Positions 42,454 to 54,394 of a stretch of 64,000 bases of DNA are shown one piece after another. The notes below the pieces were generated by a model, which saw only the letters and a program-made list of their open reading frames with translations, was not told the DNA's origin and ran no database searches. The stretch spans positions 930,001-994,000 of the forward strand of contig JAUCEF010000011.1 of the NCBI GenBank assembly GCA_033558025.1. The letters are read 5' to 3'. This stretch comes from Phytophthora sp. 'mugwort' (Eukaryota > Oomycota > Peronosporomycetes > Peronosporales > Peronosporaceae). The position numbers and the translations under genes are program-made. Numbering within the stretch: the stretch's first letter is position 1; every line of letters starts with the position of its first letter.

Positions 42454-42684
42454 CTATACTCGGTCAAAATAGTCGCCGCGGTGGTGGGGGTGGCCGTGGT
42501 ACGGATGGCCCCGTTGGACAACCACTGGGTTCACGTGTACGACACGGTCGGGCGGTGGCGCATGGCGGTGGTGGTCGTGACGGCGCCGGTCGTCGCCCCT
42601 GCAGCAGCAGCAGAGCGCACTAAGCGAGCCGCAGAGGCAGCAGGCGAAGTCGTCGTCGCACGGGATGCAGATAGGGATGCACAT
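42454..42684 (-). CDS. Cysteine-rich mini-protein, family member D
   Basis: 76 codons. Start MCIPICIPCDDDF is almost that of B; core CCLCGSLSALCCCC, an Arg/Asp/His linker (RRRHDHHRHAPPP), DRVVHVNPVVVQRGHP and a His/Tyr-rich tail. It has no ligase gene next to it, so it is either an extra tandem copy or the survivor of a third module. Downstream on the minus strand lies member C. Same caveats as for B. Confidence 0.75.
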   Translation of the reverse strand: MCIPICIPCDDDFACCLCGSLSALCCCCRGDDRRRHDHHRHAPPPDRVVHVNPVVVQRGHPYHGHPHHRGDYFDRV

Positions 42685-42991
42685 TGCGTAGAAGATGTTG
42701 ATCTAACCTCTCAGGGTCTGAAGAAAGAATGTTTCGAGATGAGATAGACATTATTTTTGCGACATGATAATTTTTAATCAAATCCTGCAAACAGCTGAGA
42801 TCTGCGACGGTACCGTATCGCAAATGTCATATCCTACCATTATATTTAACTAATCAGATATAGAGTAAATGTTGCACATAAGAAAAACTGTCATATCCGA
42901 CACCAAATTGGTGGTCAGCAAACTAGGGCAACTTTCGCTGGACAAGAATTGCAAACACTTGCGTGTCAAGTAATTCTGCGCTCACGACTCA
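42685..42991. other. Upstream region of member D
   Basis: About 300 bases containing the presumed minus-strand promoter of member D. No gene. Confidence 0.4.
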
Positions 42992-44190
42992 ATGGGCAAG
43001 GGAAGACACAACCACACTGAAGACGGCGGCCGGCGACCACGCACATACACTGCGACCTCCCAGCTTGGCAAGGTCCAACTGCGTGGATGGGTACAACGCT
43101 GACTCACGATGCCGAGGTGCACATTGTCAAGTGGAGTAATGCTTACCGCTCACAGGGGCTCCCTGTCTCAAGTCTATACTGCACCACAAAGCGATTGCGG
43201 TGGCCCTGGCATTGGCATTCCAAGAATGGTGTTTGCTGCGTCACGTGGCTGGGCAACAGGATGTCTACGGAGGCATCATCTGGCTTGTCGCGATAAAGCC
43301 CGGCAGGGACAGATCAGGCCTGCGGACGCAGAGGCCGCTCTCCGTGTTTTCAACGTTCAGGTTAAGCAGAAGATGGCAGAGCTTGGTGTCGATGTCGCTT
43401 ACAATGCTGGCCAGACATTCGTGTTTTTCGAGTATCTCCCCAAGTCCACCGTCGCGACGAAAAGTGCACGAACGGTTTGGGTGCGGTCGACTGGCGAGGA
43501 CAAGGAACGATTACCTGCATGCTGTTGGGAGACTCGCTGGGCCGCAAGTACCCGCCGTATCTGGTCGTCAAGGTAAAGTCATCGAAGGTGGCATCAACGC
43601 GCGCGGATAACGACCGAACGCGCCATGGCCTTGGGCGGCAGTTGTGGAGGAAGCTGAAGCCTCTCCAAGCGCAACACAATGTGGATATATATATGGTAAC
43701 AGTAGTGGGTGGTGGAATGAGGGGCTTACTATTGGCTTCTCACCGTTTAACTTTGGCTCAAGACTCGATATGGAGACTCCGGGGCTGCTGCTACTCGATG
43801 AGTTTAGTGGACATTGGACCGACCCAATTCTCGAGTGCACCAAAGAGCTCAGCGTAGAGCTGATGCGTGTTCCCGCTGGATACACCGGTCTCTGCCAGCC
43901 CGCTGATGTTGCCTGGGATCGCCCTCTCAAGCTGCGTCTCCGCGAACGGTGGATTGCGTACCTGGAGCTGCAGATGGATAAGCATTAGGCGGCAATAGAT
44001 AAAGCGGTCGCGTTCAAGATGGTAGCTCCTACACGGATCACTGTAGTCGAGTGGATTGACTGAGGCGTCAGGCGATTTGACAGCAGACACGATTGTCAAG
44101 GGGTTCAAGGGAGTCCTGAAAGAGTGTAACGAGGACGACGATAAGAAAAAACTCCAGATTGACCAAGTTGTCGGCCGCTCAGACAAGCTA
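42992..44190 (+). pseudogene. pogo/Tigger-like DDE transposase, decayed
   Basis: Starts MGKGRHNHTEDGGRRPRTYT (42992), then frame-shifted pieces: GVDVAYNAGQTFVFFEYLPK and ARTVWVRSTGEDKERLPACL (43.37-43.5 kb; first Asp region altered), ADNDRTRHGLGRQLWRKLKP (43.6 kb), PGLLLLDEFSGHWTDPILEC and VPAGYTGLCQPADVAWDRPL (43.78-43.93 kb; the second Asp and C-terminal block of the family), and a Trp-rich end. The order matches the pieces at 55.9-58.8 kb, which belong to the same family. Multiple stops; inactive. Confidence 0.75.
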
Positions 44191-45000
44191 GGACTACTAG
44201 GTGAGCATGTGTGAGAACTGTCGGAGGAACAGGATTACGTTGATTGAGCTGTTAGCAACATTGAATACGCTGACGTTTAGTTGACTTCAATTTCTTACAG
44301 CCTTTAAAGCCTCCTTATATGCGCGTGTGTGCGTATGCGCATGGCTGAAAGATTGATATACAGACATCGGTGAAATTCCTTTGCACGCTGGGAGGGTTCT
44401 TGGGGTACCCCTCCCCCTCCTGAATTCGATGGTGGCATTGGTTCACTTCAATATGACCTTTATCCCGCAAAACTGTCACATTCTATGTTTACCATATGAA
44501 AGGTTACCCTTCACATCAGTTAGGACTGTGTTTATTGCTTATGACAGGAAATCTGTTCGCCCACATCATTTTGAATTTGGCTGCTGGATATGGCATACGA
44601 TAACTCCTTTAGCCCGAAGTAGTAGCGTACCCCACTGCTGCCTAAACCCTAGAAGATCTAACGTGTATGTGCGGGGAAGGGTGTTCATACAAAGCTCTTT
44701 ATATTTTCGTAGGGGTAGTGTATAGGCGCGCGCTAGACCCAAACATCGAGGAAGACCGCTCTCGTTTGCCTGTATGCTCCACCTTTCGGCTTACATGTTT
44801 GCATTCATGACATGTATATGTATGTCTGCAACAAAACTGGTTCAAAACTGTGATAGAGACATAGCATCGCAGTGCACTTCCATCAACAGGAAGTGCATAA
44901 TAGCACCAAAATAATCATATGTACCGATCAGAACAACGTGATATTTTGCTATTCTGAAACTCTGAAAGTGCACCATCAGCTGCTCAATCAGCCATCGTCT
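44191..45000. other. Gap between pogo-like and piggyBac-like remnants
   Basis: About 800 bases, AT-richer, no gene recognised. Confidence 0.4.
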
Positions 45001-47400
45001 CCTCGGGTGAGCGACGGGCAACGGGCGGGAGTCCAGTGTCGTGGACTCATCATTTGACTCATCGTCTCTCTCTCCTGCTTCGACTTCCTCGTACCCTCGG
45101 GGGCCGGCAGGCGCACGCGCGCGGATGGACCACTTCCCCCGTGATGCGGCAGAGGTGCCAGCGTGTCATTGTTCCAGCACTTGTGCCAGATGTCGAAGCA
45201 GGATCGCAGGCCGCCCTTCACGGTGTGGCGCTTCTTCTCGCACAGGATGTGTCATAGGTTTCTTCGACGAGGTTTGTAGTTGGCACGTTACTGCAGTAAG
45301 TTGACGAATCACCGCCTCGGGGTCGCTAGTGCCCTTGAGAAGTGAGCACACCTTGCCGGCTCTTGTTCGGCGCTTCCGTCCTTGGTTGTTGTTTCCAGGT
45401 CGCCACGCAAAGTGTAATATCGACGTGTGGTTAGCACGATGTACTCTGTGCGCATTTGGCTCCTTGGACGGCATCGCAAGCTCTCATCAGTGCAGAAGTC
45501 CTCCCAGTCTTCATCCCGAATCGACACAGCTCCATATGAAGCTGTTTCAGGAATTTCACGTTGCTCAACTTGGTGAGACGTGCCGCTTCACGAGCAGCAT
45601 TGAAGACGATGTAAGAGTTGATAACTGCCAGGTCAACGAGACCTAGAATTAGCCCTTTGTAGTAATTCTTATACTTTATACAGAGCTGCAGCAAGTACCT
45701 GTAGAATGTGCCGTGCATGGTTAGACAGCCTCTAACATGTTCATACAAGATTTCACCACTTACCGTTGAAAACGTAGTTGGTCGTGGCACGTCGACCCCC
45801 CCCCCCTCCCCCCATGCACGTTTGGTAATCCTTGACGATGTGGGGCAAGCCACTTCCTGCTGCTCCCCTGTTAACGCATCGCGTCGGACAATATGGTCTG
45901 GCTGCATGCTGCCAGCAGTACTCAGCATATGCACAGCGCGTGTATCCCACCATCCCAAAATTCGCATCGCTGGAACCTGCAAGGCTTCAGCCACGATGAA
46001 CGTGCCCCGTTCAATATTCGCAGGTCTGTTCTTGGGAAACTACGGCGGCTTTTTTTTGTCTGCCTTTAATTTCTTAGGAATCAGCTTCGTACTCAGTCCT
46101 TGGCGATTCGTCCGTACCGTACCAATAGAGTAAAATCCCATTGTTAGGAGCTTCTCGACAAAGGCACTGACGAATAGAATCGGTCCATGACGACGAGCAT
46201 CATCTCGCCACTCGGTAGGGCTGTAGGACCGAATACTTGCTGCAGATTGCGTAATATGGCGGCAGGGCCGGACTTGTTATCTGTCAAGCATGTCTGACCT
46301 GCTCTATATATATCCCGCAGTATACTTCAAATCTGGATTGTACATTATAGCAATGCTTTAGTTTAGACCATACACGATAAACATACTTAGGAAAAATAAA
46401 ACAGGCGTGTCCGAAGACACGCCTGATATGCACCGAATGCAATAGGCCGTACTCGAGCAGCACAGCATGAACGACTTGGTGCCCCACTTGTGGGGTTTGT
46501 CCTTGATGTAACGCGCATGCGGTTAAACGTAAAGCGCGAAGGCAGCATCGCCTCGTCGAACGCCATGATGGCAGGTGGTGTGTAGCCTGCTGCAAACCGA
46601 TCTTGTAGTGTGTCAATAACTGGACGCAGCTTCCAAGCGCGATCCGTCGTGGCCATTGGGTCATCATTCCGGCTGAAATGGAGGTTTCTGGAGAGATTCA
46701 CAAATCGATCTCGCGTCATGAAACGCCAAACACCCACGTAGTATGGCGCCTTCTTCTTTCGTTTTCCCACGATGCGCAAGTTTTTCCTTGCTCGGGGCAA
46801 TTTACCGTGCTAGCAAAAGGCCTATGAAGACACACAGCTCTCTCGCCTCGATAGGTGATGCCTTCAGCACGTCCTTGAGGATGGCATCTCGTGAATTGGC
46901 CTTAAACCCAGGATGCTTGAGTTCTCGCACGAGTTGCTTTGCATGTTGACCTTCTACGCGCTCCTCAATACTCCCCTCGAAGTCATCATTGAGCTCAGCA
47001 GCTATTTCCTCCTACAGCTGAGGTTGTAGGAAGTAGAAGAAAGTTTCTGACGGACTTGAAGTAGCGGCTAGGGTCATTCCAGTTGGCCCTGAGTCACCAC
47101 TGTACAGGCATGGGCAGTCTTCACGCATTGCTCCAGACGATCGGGGCTCGTAAGGCTCCTGTAGGTAGTCGAACGGCGTGTGCGTCGCCACTCTGACCAG
47201 CGTTACGCCCATCTCCTTCAGAAATGCGTCTGGTACTACGCCCGACGCAATATTCTCCATCCCGCCGATTGACGACAGCAACCGGTCATCAAATCGCATT
47301 TCAGGCGGAACAACCAGTTGCACCACCACAGCTTCTACGGTATCGATAGGCTGATCTTCGTCGTCGCCGTCATCGCCCGTAGCGTCCGATTCAAGCTACC
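45001..47400 (-). pseudogene. piggyBac-like (DDE_Tnp_1_7) transposase, decayed
   Basis: From 47.4 kb down: acidic N-terminal part, 46387-46800 with RFMTRDRFVNLSRNLHFSRN and AFDEAMLPSRFTFNRMRV (first Asp of the DDE core), RFEVYCG (46.33 kb), MAEALQVPAMRILGWWDTRA then VHMLST (45.94-45.99 kb), YRYLLQLCIKYKNYYKGLIL (45.65 kb), then a C-terminal Lys/Arg and Cys segment (RRTRAGKVCSLLKGTS; CEKC-like remnants near 45.2 kb) typical of the terminal zinc domain. Frame changes at about 46.45, 46.3 and 45.45 kb. A poly-C run lies inside (45796-45815). Inactive. Confidence 0.8.
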
Positions 47401-48389
47401 ATCGGGGCTTCTGGGGGGTTGACCATCCTCGCTCCCTGGTGAAAACGTTGGGCCGTGCGGGGAAGTTGCTCGTAGGACAACCGGGCTTTATGGCGCACTT
47501 GGCGTTGGGGTGGATTCAGGTTTCAATGCCGATGCGAGGGGCAATGACTGGGTGTGCCGTGGCGGATTACGGACAGGTGGCTGATCCGGCCTGCTCCCCA
47601 CGGGTGCTTAGACAAGGCGAGCTGATAGACAAGTACACGATTAGCATAACATTCAAACGTGGACCATCCAGCATACAATATACATACATTCTGTCGCAAT
47701 AGGTTTGCCAATTTTGCCAGCCCTTGCAGCATTCGCAGAGTTCGGACGTCGCGCTCTGTTTGCTGATTCGTCACGCCTCGGCTGCTGCTTCGCTCGAAGA
47801 TCATCTGTACACGTAGCCTATCCGTACAGCGTAGTCAACAACCATCAAATACAGCATGCAGTGTTACCAAGGTCAATGTTATCCGAATAATCCACCAGCG
47901 TTTCCTCTCCAACAAAAACGTCTTCTCCTTGATTTCCTTGATCGTATTGCCAGGTTTGAGATAGGTGAAGTCAGTTGACTGAAAGACAAGTGGGCCGCTT
48001 GGCGCTCCTGCGAGCTTGAAATGCCATTTTGTGGAGCAGCGTGGGGTTCTGCGGCCGAGGGTGAAAAGCTTGGAGTGAGGCACGAATTTGAGTGGCGGGA
48101 GGCGGTCTTCTACAAAAAAGCATATGCAAAATGCCAGTTTGATCTGCAGATGGGCTTTCTAAAAGGGATGTCTATGTAGATTGTCGCATCTATCGGGAAA
48201 GCAAGGATACATCGCCTACCCCTCCGTGACTTGAGGTTTGTACAGGTCGATACAAGTGCAATATTCCGTAACTTGTATGGTCCACGTTAAGAAACTGCCT
48301 TATCCTGTGAGGTCCAGGCGCTCGGGTTCAAGAGGTTAAATCATTTTCATAGGCCACAAAATGTAGAACTTTGTACTTCAGCATCTCCA
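47401..48389. other. Gap with a weak unrecognised minus-strand frame
   Basis: About 1 kb. A minus-strand frame (47835-48083) reads LFTLGRRTPRCSTKWHFKLA and could be part of a transposon protein, but I cannot place it. Confidence 0.35.
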
Positions 48390-49460
48390 ACCGTCATCGT
48401 GTCGTCCCGGATATAATACGACGAGCAGCACTCGAATCGAGTTCATGTTCGCAACGGAGAATAAGTCTCAAAGAAATCAACGCCGAACGGCTAATTGAAT
48501 ACCTTGGCAACCAACAGCGCGCTTAACGGATCACGCTTCTTAACGACACCCAACTGCATCCAATAGGGCGGGTAGATGCTCTACGTGAAACTAGTGTCCG
48601 CGTAACTATCCGCGTATGAGAAATCAGCTCCGCCTTTATGACCTGACGCTATTATACTGCTGCTTCACCACTGGCAACAGTTTCAGCGTAAGAATTTGGT
48701 CTGTCTGGAACACCGTCTATACGCTTCAGCGATCAAGCCGTCCTCGTCAATCCGAGTACGCTTCGGAGATGGTGCCCCCCGACTGTGGGTCTTTACCTGT
48801 ATCCAAGCCGTCCTCCAACAGAAATGTCGGCTCTCACAACCGTGTGGGGCGTTCCGCCTCAGGTGAAACACCTAGCGTTCCTCCTGGACTGCCTGCGGTA
48901 GAGGAACGTACTCAGTCAACTCCAATCCCGTTGCAGCACTGCATTCCGGTGTAGGAAGACACGTCACGCTGACGTCAGGTGCTGATTCGACCACGTCCAT
49001 CTCGACGTCCGGGATAGGTTCTTCACCAGCTTCCATCGGTTCGTCCACGACCGGTTGTCGTTCCATGCCCGATGATGTCATCACCTCATCCTCGTCATTC
49101 GTGACATGGATGGCCGTTCTTTGATCTGGCACGTGCGTGTCGTATATACATTCAACTTCAAGCGCATCCAACCGTACCGATCGTGTCATCTTCACCTTGG
49201 AGGCGTCCATCTCGAATGCATGGTACCCTTTGATCATCTCAGCGTTGCCGAGGAGCATGCACCTCAAGCTCTTGTGGTCTATCTTCGTTTATGCAAGAGC
49301 GGTGCAATGTCAACCGACCGAGGGCTGGCGTGTATGAACGCCACAGATCGCGTTTTCGTTGGTATTCCGGCCGTGATTTGTCGGTGGCGCATAGCAAGCC
49401 ATGATGGCCAAAGACTTTGAACTCAGTGGTAAACGCAGTTACCGGTTTAATCAGCAAGAA
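48390..49460 (-). mobile_element. Ty1/copia retrotransposon fragment (integrase end to start of RT)
   Basis: Minus-strand pieces: FKVFGHHG and LGNAEMIKGYHAFEMDASKV, then VKMTRSVRLDALEVECIYDT (48872-49457), the integrase-RT linker of copia elements (family pattern GYRVFD....KV...R.V.FDE), an acidic linker, then the RT start with LLVAK and VDFFETYSP (48.43-48.53 kb). The rest of RT and RNase H are missing. Broken by frameshifts. Confidence 0.75.
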
Positions 49461-50192
49461 TAATACTTAGCAAACCGACGCGTTCATGGCTGCGTTCTAC
49501 AGTGTTGTGGATGCTCAGACGGAGTCAGAGTACGAGGTCGGGGCGTGACGATCGCAAAACGAGAACCTGCACGTAGCCGCCTACATTAATGCGAATTGGT
49601 GAAAGTACAAAAAGCGCATCATCAGAGAGTGGACGGACAGCTATTCCACTTCGGTGTTTGTGCCACATATATCGTAGGAGGCACGCATAATAGTTCGAAT
49701 CCGGCAAGACATGGATTCGAACTATTTATGGTGATCTTTACATGGTCTACAATAGCTAATTGCCATTGTGGCAGGGAGCCACATTCGGCACTCAATTACT
49801 CTTATTACGCAATGCTGTAATCACGCCACATGCACTTTAATCAAGTCATTACTCAGCGGTGGTCCGGGGGTCAGTGTGTACGCCCTCACGGCAACGGAAG
49901 CTCTGTAGCACGACGCGTCAACGATTGTACACGCTCAGGTTCAGCGGGATGTGAGCTCTCGAATTTATCGATCCATGCACGGCCAACTCGGTCTCTACGG
50001 TCTCTCATCACAATCGTCGCGTTGAACGGACGGATACGGCTACAGCCATGATAGATCAATGGGCCCACGAGCGAACGCGGACTTCAAAGAGTGCTTGAGC
50101 CAGCTCACATCTCAGCCGCGCCCCGAGCGTCGACGCGTCAAACACCGCGCCGCGTGAATGCAGGCCTGAACGGTACTCGGCGAGAACCGGCA
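49461..50192. other. Gap containing a 12-bp inverted repeat
   Basis: About 730 bases without a recognised gene. The inverted repeat is listed separately. Confidence 0.4.
49691..49724. repeat. Perfect 12-bp inverted repeat, 10-nt loop
   Basis: TAGTTCGAATCC (49691-49702) and GGATTCGAACTA (49713-49724) are exact reverse complements. The arm resembles a tRNA T-arm (GTTCGAATC), but no other tRNA part is present on either side. Confidence 0.85.
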
Positions 50193-51760
50193 TTAAGCAA
50201 AACTGATCAACGCTGTGCTTCCGTCAAGTATCCATAAACACGTAGTTATCAGGGAGAGCTTTGCCCCCCCCCCCCCGGGTGCGGGGATACGCTGGTTGGA
50301 GTGTTCAGAAACTTGGTTTGCTTCATTTCGTAGGATTACCGAATTTTGTCGGCTCGAATGATACATTCGGCTTAAGTGATACATCGATACATAAGGGCGC
50401 CACCCCTTCTGATAAACATCAAAGCCTCCAACAAATAAGTTGGTAAAAGCAAAGACAGAATATAAATTATGACGTAACTTGGGGACAAAAGGATCTTGCG
50501 GAGGCGGTAGCAAGTACGTTCTAAATCTGCCGTTCGCATCGCGAAGGCCCACTGGGATATGGTTTGCCTTATTAACGTCGCTAATAGTGGCCTTACTGTC
50601 CAGCTGTTCCCAAGCCTTACTGATAATATGAGAGAGAAGCAAACGTCGCTCGCTTGCGTTTCTAGAGAACCCGCGGTCCCTGTGCCATTCGAGATACAGA
50701 TCCCTAAGCATATATGATACTATTTTAGCCAAGTCGAACAGCAGATATGGGAGGAACTTACTGTATCGGCTCTTAAAGGAGTGTATTACGCTCACGTCCA
50801 TAGGCTGACTGAGACCGGTGATCCCCGGAGGGATATACTGCACCTTTCGTGCAGCAGGCAGGTCTCCTCGAGGTGCTGCGTCACGCTCTCCATCTTATGG
50901 ACTCGCAGACTGTCCAGCATTAGCATGCGGCATCCTTCAACTGATAATGTTCGTATCAAATAAAAGCCATTACAACACATTAGTTGTAAGTAAAACATTT
51001 CGATCAATACAACAAATGTGAAATAGCAATACAAACCTCCTCAATTTCAGTATTGCAGCGTTGTCACATCACGCCTTTCGTTGGGTGATGTGAACAACGC
51101 TGGGGTGGACCCAGCTAGGGTTGGACACCTCCGTGTACACGTCCGCTCCCGGGACAACGGAGAATACAACAAATGCGGGCAGTTGTTTTGCCCAACGCAA
51201 ACGCGTAAAGAAATTACACTGCAGTGAGCACCATTTTCTCCCATACCTTGCACCAAATCAACGTTCTTGGCGCCACGAACGTCGATGGTCAAACGACCAG
51301 GATTGTCGATATAAACTCCTGTTTGGTCCATGTTGAAGATACCACCGTATCGCATTCTTTCAGTGTAACAGGCGGAAAGAAGTCGTCCTCCTCGACTTCA
51401 ACATTTATTGTTCGTGAGAAGACGTCAGCAATTTTCTATTTCGTACCAATAATCAAATCTAAATCAGCCAATAAATATATATAGTCAGCCAGTAACAATA
51501 AAATAAACTGAAACAAAATTGCACCTGCATGTCAGCTCTGCGCTTGGTTCCCTTGTGCGTGATGCGGCGGACCAACGGCTTATTTCGCTTTAAAACGCAA
51601 ACTGTCCAGGACAGGAGGGCACAACGCGTTCTTGATACACAAAACGCTGCATCAAACTTGCCAATCATCAACATGATGCACTTCATTGTGACACATAAAC
51701 CCTTTGTCTGCCGCATCAAAATGATCCATTCGAGTAAACTACAGAGCCATAACATCACAA
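50193..51760 (-). pseudogene. pogo/Tigger-like DDE transposase, decayed
   Basis: N-terminal CENP-B-type helix region LLEWIILMRQTKGLCVTMKC ... ITHKGTKRRADMQ (51459-51758), then GIFNMDQTGVYIDNPGRLTI (51.06-51.36 kb, first Asp), RMLMLDSLRVHK (50.9 kb, second Asp), and YIPPGITGLSQPMDVSVIHS (50193-50843, the C-terminal P-G-x-T-x-x-x-Q-P-x-D block), ending in a Ser/Ala-rich tail. The spacing is right, but stops separate the parts. A poly-C run (50264-50277) lies in the C-terminal part. Confidence 0.8.
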
Positions 51761-52105
51761 AAACTAATACTTTGAAGGATCATTCGCGTAACATCATACA
51801 GCACGCATTACCGTGCTTCTAGCTCAGGATAGAGGATGTAACGGGAGTTGTTAGGCTCCAAACAGCGATCGGAAAAAATAATCAAAATACAATATATTCT
51901 GCATTGTATTGACGGGATAACTTGTTATTAAGAAATCGACCGATCCGTAAAACATCTAGTTGGACCTGTAATAATAGTATTTATTTCCAACATTGCTCTA
52001 TTAGGGGAGCCAACATTGGTTGGTTCTCGGTGGCCCCAAAGCTCAAGTAGCCCTGATACTTGAGGTCCTTTGCATAATTCTCGAGCTTGTAACCGACCAG
52101 CCACG
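51761..52105. other. Gap between pogo-like and hAT remnants
   Basis: About 345 bases; no gene recognised. Probably terminal sequences of the two flanking transposons. Confidence 0.35.
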
Positions 52106-53591
52106 ATGTCCTCCAAGGCTCTCTGCAACTTTCTCTTCGCTGCCTGAGGTGACGGCGTCTTCAAGTGCAAGCTGCGACACCACGCGCAAGCAGACCACAC
52201 GCACAGGTTATTCGAACCTAATGAGCCATCTCGTCGCCAAGCACCCAGACCATGCTGAGATCTTCGCTGCTAGTCAGCACCCACTCCCCGGCACGCTAGC
52301 GCAACACGGCTTCGTCGACGAGAAGACGACGGAGATCTACAATTGGATGGAGTGGGTTGTCATACGAAACCACGCTCTTGCTGAGGTCGACAACCCACTT
52401 ACCCGATCAATGTCGCGTCTCCAACCGATCTCATCGAAGACCCTGCTGCGCTGCATCACCCATGTGTCAAGAAACGTCGGCACCAAGCTTGCTAGTCGCA
52501 TGGGGGACTGCTTTGGGCTTATGTTCGACGGATAGACGGACCGATGCACTTTGTGGCGATCTACGCATGTATGCCAAGAACGAAGAGCGTGAGCAGCCAC
52601 TGTTGGCAATCTCGCCAGCCGAGGACGGCCAGACCGCGGACGCTCATATTGAGATGATCGAGAATATACTCGGGGTCTACTACAAGTGACTTGGCATGAT
52701 CCAGTTTTGTGTGGGCGACAACTGCGTCACGAACCAAGCGATTGCGACTTGTCTGTCGGTGCCCCTTGTCGGATGTGGGAGCCATCGCTTTAACCTCGCC
52801 GTAGCACGAACATAAGGACATCGTAGACGAGGTTCAAGCTCTCTACGTTCAGCTTCGCATGCCCAACAACCATGCCCAGCTTATGAAGCATACCGAGCTA
52901 AAGGCGAAGAAGGCAAACCTCACACGCTGGTCGTCTACGTACAAGATGCTCGCTCGATACCTTGAGATCCGGGATGCTGCAAAGGTGGTCTCTAGTGTAG
53001 AGGATCTGGTTCCTCGCCCAAGCACCCATCGGGAAATCTTTTAGCTTACCAGCCAGTTCAAAGAACTCGACAACGTGTGCGTCCAGCTGCAGAGCGAGCA
53101 ATGCTCGTTGGCGGATGTGCGCGTACTCTTCGACGCCGTGATGGCCAAGTATCCGTCGACGGCGGCGTACTTAAAGTCGGACGCACGCCTCGTCAACTCA
53201 TCAGAGTTTAAGAATGCGGTTGTCAAGCTCCTTCGTGACCAGCGTCGCTCAGCCGCCGACGAGCGGGCAATTAGTCGATTCGAGCTACCAGCGGTACAGC
53301 CAACAACGACGAAGCGCGCCAAGAAGAAGTTTGCTGCTGTCGCTCTCCGCCAAGCGAAGCGTCCGGCATGCCACTACGGTTACGTACCAGGACACCGTGC
53401 GTTTAATTTCCCCGGCCAGCAACCGGGTTGAGCGACTTTTCTCCCAGTGCAAGCTGGTGATGACGTCACAGCGCGGCCGTCTTCTTCCGGCTCATTTCGA
53501 GATGATTGTGTTTCTTCGTGCCAACCGTGCTCTCTGGAGCTACAACTCGCTTGCTAACTGTGAGAGTGAGGTTGCCGTGCACCACAACTAG
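52106..53591 (+). pseudogene. hAT-family transposase, copy 2 of the BED-finger type
   Basis: Same family as 17.3-18.8 kb: BED finger remnant (MSSKALCNFLFAA start, VFKCKL, then TGYSNLMSHLVAKHPDH after a frameshift), EWVVIRNHALAEVDNPLTRS, LFCVGDN-type core around 52.7-52.8 kb (stops inside), NLTRWSSTYKMLARYLEIRD (52.86-53.04 kb), CSLADVRVLFDAVMAKYPST (53.1 kb) and the dimerisation end SNRVERLFSQCKLVMTSQRG, ending at 53591. At least five interruptions. Fewer breaks in the 3' half than in copy 1. Confidence 0.8.
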
Positions 53592-53870
53592 AGCACAAGT
53601 AACACGTAGCTAGCAAATCGAATGGTAAACACGTGATTCATCTAGTTAATAAAAGACTGCCATTCTCATTCACAGTCATGATTCACCCCTCAGCATGCCC
53701 ACGGGGAATAAATTCCCTCGCACAACACATACGATCCATCATGGCCCAAGCACGCGGTAGCTTACCCGTGTCGGAGGTATATTCTTACTAATCTCAAAAG
53801 CGTGATTTGTATAAGTATTTTACTTGGGACACACATCGATACCCACCGCAGTCACGATAATATTCAAAAA

Positions 53871-54361
53871 TTACATACCGGTACAATGGGATATTATTAC
53901 GGATATTACTGAATAATTATTATTGGGACATCGGGTATTGCCCTTATTATTATTATTGCTTTGACGAGCCTCCCAATCAATTTTTATAGTGAATTGTCCG
54001 ATCGCTGGCTCTAACGGCTTAAAGTACGTGTTGGGTGATTTTGAGGCAGCTTCCTTTAGCTCAGCCGCATCCTTTCGCCACCTGTAAATAGTAGCACGGG
54101 TGACGAGAAAGGCGGGGGCAGCTTCCATGGCGGTAGGCTAAAAAGCGCGCATTACAATGCTAGGTTAGTTTCTGCAAACGAAAGACAATGGCAAGGTGAT
54201 GACTGCACCTTATACTTCTTGTTCTTCGGCATGCTGGACGTGTCGATGTGCGGGACGGGTGCCATTCGCGCGGAAAGCGCTGCTCCCGAAAAAATTCTAA
54301 TGAGGTTATCTTGTTTTGGCTTGGTTTCAGCCAGTAATTTTTGTCTCACTCTATCCGACAA
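53871..54361 (-). pseudogene. Transposon helix-turn-helix remnant (pogo/Tc-like N-terminus)
   Basis: 54361-54152 contains SSMPKNKKYKVQSSPC and 54128-53871 reads FLVTRATIYRWRKDAAELKE then AASKSPNTYF, a helix-turn-helix of the type found at the start of oomycete pogo-like transposases. An AT-rich, CAATAATAATA-type low-complexity segment follows. No catalytic core. Confidence 0.5.
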
Positions 54362-54394
54362 ATACGGTAACTCAAGCTACATAATCTGATTTCA

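Noticed and set aside
49680..49730. A tRNA gene suggested by GTTCGAATCC
   Set aside because: No acceptor stem, D-arm or anticodon arm could be placed on either strand; only the T-arm-like palindrome is present.
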